DNA from: an uncultured Bacilli bacterium
GTDB taxonomy: Bacteria; Bacillota_I; Bacilli_A; RF39; UBA660
DNA: 21,843 nucleotides
Assembly: GCA_934096105.1 (NCBI GenBank)
Contig: CAKOLH010000015.1
Location: forward strand, 1 to 21,843
Direction: 5' to 3'
The notes under the pieces: model-generated
Database searches by the model: none
What the model was told of the DNA's origin: nothing
Seen by the model: only the letters and a program-made list of their open reading frames with translations
Made by a program: the position numbers and the translations under genes
Part shown: in pieces, positions 7,978 through 15,049 of the stretch
Position numbering within the stretch: position 1 is the first letter of the stretch
Layout: each line of letters starts with the position of its first letter

Positions 7978-9363
7978 TTAATTCAAGTTACTTTCTAATA
8001 TTTCTTTAAATTTAACACAGTCATCTATACTATAATTATTAATTAAACTCATAGTTACTGCATCATCTATACTTATATTATTCTTATTAGAATTATTTTT
8101 TATTTCTTTTAACATTTCTACTATCTTCTTATAATCATTTAAAGAATATGATTCATCATTAATAGTATCTATTATTTTAGATGTTTCTCTTATTTCTTCA
8201 TCTTGTTTTATTAAATCATTAAGTGAAATAGTATTACTAATAAGATTCTTTTCCATATTTTCTTTCTTTATCTTTAATGTTTTATCTTCTACTGTATCTA
8301 AATTAATATTTAAAGTATCTTTTTTAGTAATATCTTTTGCTTTAATAATATTAACTTTAACTTCCGGTACTTTTTCTACCTTTTCTATTTTAACTTTAGG
8401 TATTTCTTCTACCTCTTTAACTTCAGGTACCTTCTCTATAATTGGTTCTACCTTTTTGATAGTGTCTTTTTCTAATTCTAACTTTAAGTTATTATAATTA
8501 CCTTCATATATTTCTTGAGGATTAGTAATATTATAACTTTGATTATTTATTTCATTATCATAATAAGTTACTGGTACTAAACCATTTAATATATCATTAA
8601 ATGTTACTCTATCATTAGTTTTTACATTTATATCAGTAGGTATTTCTTCTACCTCTTTAACTTCAGGTACCTTAGCAATCTCTTCTTTAAATACTATTTC
8701 TTCTTTTGGTAATAACTCTTCAGTAGTAGATATCTCATCAGTAACTGGTTCCATATCTTTGATAGTTATCTCTTCTTTAACTGTCTTTTTAGAGGTTATT
8801 TTATCACATATAGTATTTGTTATATAAACTATACTTAAGGCTGCTACCCAAAGTATAAATAGTCCCATATTTAATTCTAATATAGCCACTAATGAATTAT
8901 TAGTATATAGTGATGATATTTCAAATACATTTATACTATTCTTAGCTATTATATTTAATATTATAACAAAGAAAATATTATTTATAATAAAAGTTATACT
9001 ATTAATTATTTTATATATTTTTTTCTTATTAGAACTTAATATACTAGTAATAAAGGCTAATGATATTATTAATAATACACTTATATAAATATATATAGAT
9101 GGAAAATAAATACCATTAAAAAATATTGTTGTAAAGTTATCAAAGGTATTAAATAATACTTTATGATTTTTTATAATACTAATTATAAATGCTAATATTA
9201 TTGATAGACACATAAATGTTATATATTTTTTATTATTTATTTTTTTACAAACAAATAATATTGTTAGAATAAGCATTAAAATTACTAGTACTAAAATGAA
9301 TTTAAATGACATTAAGGTATCAAATAATATTTTAAACTTTTCTAATATTGATAAGTATTTCAT
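7978..9363 (-). CDS. five-TM protein with long charged repeat tail, function unknown
   Basis: Not a family I recognise (461 aa). The first half has five hydrophobic helices (about residues 20-39, 47-65, 88-109, 118-140, 163-182). From residue 190 the chain is hydrophilic and rich in Glu, Lys, Val and Pro. The phrase KVPEVKEVEEIP occurs twice, with a third partial copy (KVPEVK). A predicted helical end follows (SLNDYKKIVEMLKEIK, then NYSIDDCVKFKEIL). It starts 22 bases after the sortase stop, with AAAGGGGTGAT as ribosome site, so it is the third gene of the surface operon. Membrane topology is inferred from hydropathy by eye. A structural or scaffolding link to sortase is only a guess from position. 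Confidence 0.8.
   Translation of the reverse strand: MKYLSILEKFKILFDTLMSFKFILVLVILMLILTILFVCKKINNKKYITFMCLSIILAFIISIIKNHKVLFNTFDNFTTIFFNGIYFPSIYIYISVLLIISLAFITSILSSNKKKIYKIINSITFIINNIFFVIILNIIAKNSINVFEISSLYTNNSLVAILELNMGLFILWVAALSIVYITNTICDKITSKKTVKEEITIKDMEPVTDEISTTEELLPKEEIVFKEEIAKVPEVKEVEEIPTDINVKTNDRVTFNDILNGLVPVTYYDNEINNQSYNITNPQEIYEGNYNNLKLELEKDTIKKVEPIIEKVPEVKEVEEIPKVKIEKVEKVPEVKVNIIKAKDITKKDTLNINLDTVEDKTLKIKKENMEKNLISNTISLNDLIKQDEEIRETSKIIDTINDESYSLNDYKKIVEMLKEIKNNSNKNNISIDDAVTMSLINNYSIDDCVKFKEILESNLN
8397..8673. repeat. perfect 37-bp in-frame direct repeat, 240 bp apart
   Basis: Positions 8397-8433 and 8637-8673 are identical over 37 bases (core TTCTTCTACCTCTTTAACTT). The 240-bp period is a multiple of three, so both encode the same KVPEVKEVEEIP phrase. 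A diverged third copy lies just upstream in the plus-strand sense (about 8360-8380). This is an internal duplication in the gene for the five-TM protein. Confidence 0.9.
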
Positions 9364-9385
9364 ATCATCACCCCTTTCTTTTTTA

Positions 9386-10012
9386 TTACATTAATTCTGC
9401 TATATATATAGTTTGATGATAATTATCACCATTGGTACAAGTAATTAATGTTAAACTTGTTTTATTTCTATTTCTTAATATTCTTACTGTACCTGTCTTT
9501 TTTTCGTTATATATCTTAGTTATTTTATATGTATAATCTTTTCCCTGATAATGAACTGTTACAGTATCATCTATACCAAGTTTATATAAATCATTAAAAT
9601 AACTATTATTATAATTACCTGAGTGTCCTGCAATTATTAAATTGCCATTTACTACATCAGGATAATCTGATTCTTTTAAAACAAACAAATTAAACTGAAC
9701 ATTATTTAAACTTGATGTTTTACTATAAAAGCCTCTATAGAAGTTTATCTTTGGAATATCTAATACTCCTAAATATTCTTCATAAGTATAATTATTATCT
9801 TCTTTTGCTTCTTCAGTAGGCTCTTCTACTACTGGCTCTTCTTCTTCATCATTTTCTATATCTCTAGTATTTATTTCTGATAAAGCTAAATTCATTTCAC
9901 TAAATACAACATCCCTTTTTTCTTTAATATAGTTTGAAAGTAAAAGCGGGATTCCACTTATTATTAGTATTACTCCCGCTGCTACTTGAAATTTTAAATT
10001 ATTTTTCTTCAT
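9386..10012 (-). CDS. sortase-family transpeptidase
   Basis: A 208-aa membrane-anchored sortase, the enzyme class that joins sorted surface proteins to the wall or to pilin subunits. An N-terminal transmembrane segment (residues 8-27) and an acidic linker (51-72, EENDEEEE-like) precede the catalytic barrel. The catalytic His is His130 (NLIIAGHSGNYNN) and the nucleophile is Cys192 in LTLITC. No Arg follows the Cys, where sortases normally have the third catalytic residue; the tail reads TNGDNYHQTIYIAELM. The gene overlaps the last 14 bases of the upstream surface protein gene, whose VPNTS signal is the likely substrate. Coupled translation is likely, since no strong ribosome site is present. 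The class (A, B, D or other) is not clear. Confidence 0.9.
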   Translation of the reverse strand: MKKNNLKFQVAAGVILIISGIPLLLSNYIKEKRDVVFSEMNLALSEINTRDIENDEEEEPVVEEPTEEAKEDNNYTYEEYLGVLDIPKINFYRGFYSKTSSLNNVQFNLFVLKESDYPDVVNGNLIIAGHSGNYNNSYFNDLYKLGIDDTVTVHYQGKDYTYKITKIYNEKKTGTVRILRNRNKTSLTLITCTNGDNYHQTIYIAELM

Positions 10013-11564
10013 TCTTTTTATAGTTTCTGTATATCATTAATGATCCTAGACCAATAATAATAATACCTATTAAGGATGCTGTTATAGTTTTAAATGATGA
10101 AGTGTTTGGAACCTCAATTGTTTCTGGTTTATTATACATGATAACTTCTCCATCAACGGTACCATCAGCTTTTACTGTGAATGTAACTGTTTCAGTAGAT
10201 AATTCATATCCTTCTGGAGCAATTGTTTCACTTAATGTATATTTACCTGGTTTTAAGCCATCTTTAATTATAAATGGTTCATTAGTTGATACCCAAGCAT
10301 ATATAACTTCTCCAGTTTCATCTTTTAATTCAAGATGAGCTCCTGGTAACTCTTCACCTGTAGTAATATCTCTCTTACTTATACTTACTGGTACTGGTTT
10401 ATCTTCAAGATAGTTTTTCATAACTACTTTTGTTACAGTACCATCACTTTTTACTTCAAAAGTAATTGTTTCAGTACTTAATACATATCCTTCTGGAGCA
10501 ATTGTTTCAGTTAATGTATATTTTCCTGGTTTTAAGCCTTTAATAACATGTACTTCCTCAGTAGAAGTCCATTCTTCTACTACTTTACCATTAGCATCTT
10601 TAACTACTAGGTGAGCTCCTGGTAATTCTTTACTTGTAGTAGCATCTATTTTACTAATTTGTACTTCAGTTACTATATCTAGATTAAAACTAATATTAGC
10701 ATTAATATTTTTATTTTCAGGATATAAAACTGCTACATTTTGATGATCTGGAATACTTGGTTTGTATTCATATGCCTTATTAATTGTTCCAGTAGCAGAG
10801 GCATTTACTTTAAAGTTTAACTTAGTACTAGTAATACTAGAAGCTGGTACTTTAACAATAAACTCTTCTTTTACGCCAAAACTATTTTTTTCATTACCAT
10901 TAATATCTGTTATTATTGTTCCTTTAGGAGCACCCTCTAGGGAAACTGTATAATTACCACTAATTATACCAGTAGTTACAGCTTTTACTTTTGAACTAAC
11001 ATAATATTTTCCATCACTAGATAATGTTAATGAGTTTGAACCACTTTCTAATTTAATTGTTGGTTCTACATATTTGTAACTATTTGCACCATTTACTAAT
11101 TTTGCTACTTCTCTAACAACATCAGAAGGGCTTCCTCTATATGTTCCTTGACTTAAATTAAAATTAGTAAATACATGATCATTAGGGTTGATAAGGTACC
11201 ATATAGCCATACCTGTTGTAAAATAATCTTTATCTTTATTTCCAAATATTGTTTTATTTGGATATCCATTTTGAATTATATAAGCAAATCTGCTATCTAA
11301 TTCCTTACTAAGTGTATACTTTTCTGTACCATTCTTTACCATATCATCATGAATTTCAGTACAGTATATAACTACACCATTTGTATTTACTTTATAAGTA
11401 AATTTTATAGTACTATTAGATAAATAATTATATCCATATAGCATATACATTTCATCAGCATCCACTGTGAAACTACTAGGAGCAGTTGTTTCAGCATTTA
11501 CTGTAGTAGCAAAAAAACTTAAAATAATTGCAACTAGACTAAATAAAATGTTTTTTAATTTCAT
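9999..11564 (-). CDS. wall-sorted adhesin/pilin-like protein, TED-like plus two CnaB domains
   Basis: A 521-aa surface protein. It has a signal peptide (1-24, ending VNA) and a region like a TQXA thioester domain, with Cys68 (VVIYCTE) and T117-G-M-A-I-W122. A spacer follows, then two SpaA/CnaB-type beta domains at about 301-390 and 393-480. These have the expected Lys305 and Lys397, Glu353 and Glu446 (LTETIAPEGY, LSETIAPEGY) and a late Asn, so isopeptide bonds are likely. The end is a sorting signal: VPNTS (485-489), a hydrophobic helix and a basic tail. The two CnaB domains are a recent duplication with a period of about 93 codons. The thioester Gln seems replaced by Gly118. GGGAGG precedes the ATG, behind a near-perfect promoter. 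The sortase follows directly. Confidence 0.85.
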   Translation of the reverse strand: MKLKNILFSLVAIILSFFATTVNAETTAPSSFTVDADEMYMLYGYNYLSNSTIKFTYKVNTNGVVIYCTEIHDDMVKNGTEKYTLSKELDSRFAYIIQNGYPNKTIFGNKDKDYFTTGMAIWYLINPNDHVFTNFNLSQGTYRGSPSDVVREVAKLVNGANSYKYVEPTIKLESGSNSLTLSSDGKYYVSSKVKAVTTGIISGNYTVSLEGAPKGTIITDINGNEKNSFGVKEEFIVKVPASSITSTKLNFKVNASATGTINKAYEYKPSIPDHQNVAVLYPENKNINANISFNLDIVTEVQISKIDATTSKELPGAHLVVKDANGKVVEEWTSTEEVHVIKGLKPGKYTLTETIAPEGYVLSTETITFEVKSDGTVTKVVMKNYLEDKPVPVSISKRDITTGEELPGAHLELKDETGEVIYAWVSTNEPFIIKDGLKPGKYTLSETIAPEGYELSTETVTFTVKADGTVDGEVIMYNKPETIEVPNTSSFKTITASLIGIIIIGLGSLMIYRNYKKNEEK

Positions 11565-11594
11565 AACAAAAACCTCCCTTTGAAATTGCTTTAT

Positions 11595-11623
11595 ATAATA
11601 GCACTTTTTATATCATTTGTCAA
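11595..11623 (-). promoter_or_regulatory. sigma-A-type promoter for the surface-protein/sortase operon
   Basis: On the minus strand: consensus -35 TTGACA (11618-11623), a 17-base spacer, and -10 TATTAT (11595-11600), about 30 bases before the ATG. Two copies of ATGATAT on the minus strand (11623-11629 and 11610-11616) flank the -35 thirteen bases apart. A 7-bp inverted repeat (11583-11589 and 11631-11637) surrounds the whole promoter; these could be operators. Confidence 0.88.
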
Positions 11624-11642
11624 TATCATGGCAATTTTTTAT

Positions 11643-11676
11643 ATTAAATAAAAAGTCTAGAACTAATTCTAGACTT
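11643..11676 (-). terminator. intrinsic terminator after tRNA-Arg
   Basis: On the minus strand, AAGTCTAGAA, loop TTAG, TTCTAGACTT (perfect 10-bp stem, 11653-11676), then TTTTATTTAATA. It lies 13 bases after the tRNA 3' end and just before the surface-operon promoter, so the two units are separate. Confidence 0.9.
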
Positions 11677-11689
11677 CTATATATAAAAA

Positions 11690-11766
11690 TGGCGTCCTCG
11701 GGCAGAATCGAACTGCCGGCCTATTGCTTAGGAGGCAATCGCTCTATCCTACTGAGCTACGAGGAC
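11690..11766 (-). tRNA. tRNA-Arg(CCU)
   Basis: A 77-nt cloverleaf. The acceptor stem is GTCCTCG/CGAGGAC. The D arm contains AGCTCAGTAGGATAGAGC. The anticodon arm is ATTGC, loop CTCCTAA, GCAAT, with anticodon CCT. The T arm has GTTCGATTC. The discriminator base is G and CCA is encoded (11690-11692). The anticodon CCU reads AGG (Arg), a rare codon next to AGA in this AT-rich genome. It has its own promoter and terminator, so it is a single-gene unit. Confidence 0.97.
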
Positions 11767-11774
11767 ACAACATA

Positions 11775-11803
11775 ATTATAGCAGATTTTATTGTAAATTT
11801 AAA
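11775..11803 (-). promoter_or_regulatory. extended -10 promoter for tRNA-Arg
   Basis: On the minus strand, TGCTATAAT gives an extended -10 (TGn plus TATAAT at 11775-11780). A weak -35 TTTAAA lies 17 bases upstream (11798-11803). It is eight bases from the mature tRNA 5' end. Confidence 0.75.
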
Positions 11804-11826
11804 GTAAATTTTTTAGATTTAGTATC

Positions 11827-13491
11827 TTACCTTGTCTTTTTATTTTCTAAATTATATGTTTCTTCGTAACTTTTATTTATTTTATATAAATCATATACAA
11901 CTAATTTTAGGTTAGCACTTTCCGCTAATTCTCTTGCTTTGTTTATTATTTCTTCACTTTTTACTTTGTTACTACTGTCAATAGTTATAAATACATAACT
12001 TGCTTTAGTTTCAAAGTCCATTCCTTTCCTGAAAAGAACAACTTCTGATTTGCCATCATTTTTTGTAAGTTCAGTATATGAAGCATTCATAATTTCAAAT
12101 TCTCTACTGGTATCATACTCTAGGTTTGTTAAACTTTTATTTGTAGTTAAATATTCTGGGGATGACACTGCTATACTCCAAGGAGATAAACCATTACTAT
12201 TAAATCCTATTCCCATCATAAAACTTCTTGTAGGACACTTTAAATAGTATTCTTCTGAATAGATTGATGCCGATATCTGATTTGAAGTGTCTGAATGATA
12301 ATAATTAAAGCCGTTTTTATCACTGTAAAAAAAATCAGAATTATCATAAGAATGATTAACAATAGCGGGATTTAACATAGCATTAGCAAGTCCCATTCTT
12401 TTATTAAACTCTTCTTTTTCTTCTGCAGTTAGTTCCTCATTTGTGTTATTTTTATCTTCTCTATTTTTTATTATATCTTCAATTATTCTATTCTCAATAT
12501 CATTTCTAAATTTCTCTGGTGTTCTTATAAACATATGAATTAGTTGTGGTCTTAAATCTCTATAATCTTCAACTAATGTATAGTCTCCACTAGGAACATA
12601 TAAATGAGAAATAATATCCTCTCTGAATAAATTTTCATATTCAAAATATATGTCTTCTAGTTCTTCTATATTTTTTTCTAAATCTATATTTTCTAATCTA
12701 TCAAGTAATTCTTTAGACTTAGTATTATTAATAGATTTTAATTTGTTTTTTAAGATGTTTATATTATCAATTTTTTTCTTCTGACTATCAGTAAGATTCT
12801 TTCTTTCTAGATATTTATTCATTCTTTCTTCTAGCGATAAATCTTCTTTATTAGATAGGTCATACTTAATAAAATCAAAATTATTTTCTATCATCTCAGT
12901 ACCATAAATACCAACAATATTATTTATATATTTCATAACTATGGAATAGCAGAGAGATAGTTTATTATTATCAGTTATATTTCCTTGTATGGTATCATCA
13001 AATATCTTTAAACATAATTCTTTATCTAAATCAAGTGTATAGTTATAACTACCATCTTTATCTATGAGAAAGCTATTTTTTAATTTATTATCCATAAGTA
13101 AATAATCATAGAAGTTATCTCTAAGTATTTGTAAACTATTTGTAAAATCTTTATTATTAAAATTATCATAATTATATTTTCTATCAGTATCAGAAGTTAT
13201 AGAATTAGTAAATAATCTGTAATTATTTGTTACATTTCCAAATAAAAACAAGTATGAAATAAATATATATTGGGTATTTTTACAATACTCTACAATATTA
13301 TTTTTAAAGTCTGTCTTATTTTTTGACTCATCTATAATGTTTAGTATTTCTTTAACTTCTTTCATATTTATTCTTTCTACTAAAAAAGTTAACATATCTT
13401 TAGATATATCTAATTTTTTACATTTATTTTGATATTTAATTATAAGTAATTTTTTATTTATATTCTCTTTAATATCATCTATTTTATTCAT
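11827..13491 (-). CDS. unrecognised 554-aa cytoplasmic protein
   Basis: I do not recognise a family. No signal peptide or membrane helix is evident. Residues 1-300 are Asn/Lys/Ile-rich and helical, with a likely coiled coil (DSQKKKIDNINILKNKLK onward). The last 200 residues look more folded: RMGLANAMLNPAIVNHSYD, then CPTRSFMMGIGFNSNGLS, PWSIAVSSPEYLTTNK and VVLFRKGMDFETKASYVF. The end has a beta-alpha-beta-like piece (ITIDSSNKVKSEEIINKA, then LKLVVYDLYKI). The ATG at 13491 has AGAGGTAG eight bases upstream and a good promoter. It is a single-gene unit between obgE and a tRNA gene. An accessory or defence/effector role is possible but nothing in the sequence proves it. Confidence 0.85.
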   Translation of the reverse strand: MNKIDDIKENINKKLLIIKYQNKCKKLDISKDMLTFLVERINMKEVKEILNIIDESKNKTDFKNNIVEYCKNTQYIFISYLFLFGNVTNNYRLFTNSITSDTDRKYNYDNFNNKDFTNSLQILRDNFYDYLLMDNKLKNSFLIDKDGSYNYTLDLDKELCLKIFDDTIQGNITDNNKLSLCYSIVMKYINNIVGIYGTEMIENNFDFIKYDLSNKEDLSLEERMNKYLERKNLTDSQKKKIDNINILKNKLKSINNTKSKELLDRLENIDLEKNIEELEDIYFEYENLFREDIISHLYVPSGDYTLVEDYRDLRPQLIHMFIRTPEKFRNDIENRIIEDIIKNREDKNNTNEELTAEEKEEFNKRMGLANAMLNPAIVNHSYDNSDFFYSDKNGFNYYHSDTSNQISASIYSEEYYLKCPTRSFMMGIGFNSNGLSPWSIAVSSPEYLTTNKSLTNLEYDTSREFEIMNASYTELTKNDGKSEVVLFRKGMDFETKASYVFITIDSSNKVKSEEIINKARELAESANLKLVVYDLYKINKSYEETYNLENKKTR

Positions 13492-13513
13492 ATATTATTC
13501 TACCTCTAATATA

Positions 13514-13542
13514 ATTATAAAATAGTTCTTATACTTTAGCAA
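13514..13542 (-). promoter_or_regulatory. sigma-A-type promoter for the 554-aa gene
   Basis: On the minus strand: -35 TTGCTA (13537-13542), a 17-base spacer, and -10 TATAAT (13514-13519), about 22 bases from the start codon. The paired hairpins at 13569-13622 lie just upstream of it. Confidence 0.8.
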
Positions 13543-13568
13543 GTATTATTTATTAAATAAAATATATT

Positions 13569-13622
13569 CATAAGATAGACTACAGGCTATCTTATGCTTC
13601 TTAAGACTACAGGCTTAAGAAG
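13569..13622. repeat. tandem imperfect-hairpin element, copy 2 (AGAC...GGCT core on plus strand)
   Basis: Two directly abutting hairpins: 13569-13596 (CATAAGATAG arm) and 13597-13622 (CTTCTTAAG arm). Both contain the identical 12-nt centre AGACTACAGGCT with loop TACA, yet their outer stems differ completely and each pairs with itself. On the minus strand the core is AGCC...GTCT, as in the other two elements, with the same single C/T mismatch. It has no 16-nt flank. The next hairpin on the right, the obgE terminator, has a closely similar stem (AAGATA then CC). Confidence 0.8.
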
Positions 13623-13654
13623 AAAGACAAGATAAACCAAAAGGTTATCTTGTC
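13614..13654 (-). terminator. intrinsic terminator of obgE
   Basis: On the minus strand, GACAAGATAACC, loop TTTT, GGTTTATCTTGTC: a 12-bp stem with one bulged T (13626-13654), then TTTCTTCTT. The stem starts inside the last obgE codons and includes its TAA. The T-rich tail overlaps the arm of the neighbouring AGCC/GTCT hairpin, so the two structures may compete in RNA. Confidence 0.75.
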
Positions 13655-14916
13655 CATTCAAATTCAAAATCAAGTATTTTAACAGTATCTCCTTCTTCAA
13701 TACCATTTTTCATAAGTTCTTCATCAAGACCCATTTTTCTAAGTTTATTAGAAAATCTTTCATAAGCCTCTTCAGTATTAAAGTTAGTCATTCTAAATAA
13801 TTTTTCAATAGTATCTCCTCTTACGACAAAGACATCTTTATCTTTAGAAATAGTAAATGGTTTTTCTTTCTTAAATTTATATAGAACATGACTTTCTTGA
13901 ACATCATCAGTATATAATACTTCTCTATCTATTTCTTTTACTAAAGTAGATAATCTATCTATCACTTTATCAAGACCATCATTTATTAAAGCAGTTACTT
14001 CGTATATATCTTCATTCTTAATCTTTTCTTTAAACTTCTTTAAGTTTTCTTTAGCCTCTTCTCCATCCATTTTATTAGCTATAATGATTTCTTTCTTAGT
14101 TAATAATTTAGGACTAAAGTCCTCAAGTTCTTTTCTTATGGCAACATAATCTTCATATGGATCTCTTCCTTCAGTACCTGCCATATCTATAACATGAGCT
14201 ATAATCTTTGTTCTTTCGACATGTTTTAAAAATTTATGACCAAGTCCTATACCTTCACTGGCTCCTTCAATTAGACCAGGAAGATCCGCTACTACGAAAG
14301 TATTATCATTTGTTTTTACTACTCCTAGATTTGGTGATAAGGTAGTGAAATGATAATCGGCTATTTTAGGATTGGCATTTGATATCATAGATAGAATAGT
14401 ACTCTTACCTACAGAAGGCATACCTACTAGACCAACATCAGCAATCATACGTAGTTCGACTTTGATATTTCTTACTTCACCTGGTTCACCTTTTTCAGCA
14501 TATGATGGACATGGATTACTTCTAGTGGCTAGGCTGACATTACCTCTTCCACCTCTACCACCATAGGCTATCGTAGCCATTTCACCTTGTCTAGTTAGAT
14601 CTGCTATTACTACACCAGTATCAGCATCCTTAACAGTGGTTCCTACTGGTACTTTTACTATTAGGTCTTCACTATTACTACCGAATTTATTTTTACCTTC
14701 ACCATTTTCACCATTGTTACCTTTGATTTTCTTTTGGTATCTTAAATCTATTAGAGTCTTTAAGCCTTCATCTGCTTTAAATATTATATCGGCACCTTTA
14801 CCGCCATTACCACCGAATGGTCCTCCCATTGGTACACAGGCTTCTCTTCTAAAGGCCATACAGCCATTACCACCAGTACCGGCTTCTACTTTCATTACTA
14901 CTTCATCGACAAACAT
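13645..14916 (-). CDS. obgE: GTPase Obg (CgtA)
   Basis: A 423-aa essential GTPase of large ribosomal subunit assembly and stress control. The Gly-rich Obg fold is at residues 1-158 (MFVDEVVMKVEAGTGGNG, PMGGPFGGNGGKG). The G domain has G1 GMPSVGKST, G3 DLPGLIEGA and G4 NKMD. A C-terminal OCT domain is present (about 345-423, ending DFEFEWTR), as in Bacillus Obg. All expected motifs are intact and the length is typical. It is the last gene of the unit that starts with the M23 peptidase. Its AAGGA ribosome site lies in the end of the small upstream gene. Confidence 0.97.
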   Translation of the reverse strand: MFVDEVVMKVEAGTGGNGCMAFRREACVPMGGPFGGNGGKGADIIFKADEGLKTLIDLRYQKKIKGNNGENGEGKNKFGSNSEDLIVKVPVGTTVKDADTGVVIADLTRQGEMATIAYGGRGGRGNVSLATRSNPCPSYAEKGEPGEVRNIKVELRMIADVGLVGMPSVGKSTILSMISNANPKIADYHFTTLSPNLGVVKTNDNTFVVADLPGLIEGASEGIGLGHKFLKHVERTKIIAHVIDMAGTEGRDPYEDYVAIRKELEDFSPKLLTKKEIIIANKMDGEEAKENLKKFKEKIKNEDIYEVTALINDGLDKVIDRLSTLVKEIDREVLYTDDVQESHVLYKFKKEKPFTISKDKDVFVVRGDTIEKLFRMTNFNTEEAYERFSNKLRKMGLDEELMKNGIEEGDTVKILDFEFEWTR

Positions 14917-14923
14917 ATTATCA

Positions 14924-15049
14924 CTATCCTTCGTATTTTACTTTATACATAACTACTAAATATAGTATTATAATTAGCATTACATATATTCCTGTTACCC
15001 ATATTATCTTAAGATAATTTATTTTTTTCTTTTCTTTCTTTTCTTTCAT
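14924..15049 (-). CDS. 41-aa single-pass membrane protein, unknown
   Basis: A short frame between the ATPase and obgE. The product starts MKEKKEKKKINYLKIIW and continues VTGIYVMLIIILYLVVMY before KVKYEG. This is a basic N-terminus and one hydrophobic helix, so an N-in or dual topology is possible. Its ATG lies inside the 3' end of the ATPase gene in another frame (41-base overlap), with AAGGA about ten bases upstream. It stops seven bases before obgE. The clean fit into an otherwise 92-base gap and the coherent helix argue for a real gene; the low-complexity Lys/Glu start, shared with the ATPase tail, argues for caution. Confidence 0.5.
   Translation of the reverse strand: MKEKKEKKKINYLKIIWVTGIYVMLIIILYLVVMYKVKYEG

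Noticed and set aside
8397..8673. Spaced identical repeats as a possible CRISPR array
   Set aside because: Only two full copies, 240 bp apart, both in frame within a gene and encoding the same protein phrase.
11690..13491. Integrative element at tRNA-Arg
   Set aside because: No integrase and no duplicated tRNA 3' end are seen within the window.
14636..14959. Plus-strand open frames inside obgE, the ATPase, the surface proteins and comEA
   Set aside because: They lie antisense to genes with complete family motifs, lack ribosome sites and show no recognisable protein features; they arise from biased codon use.
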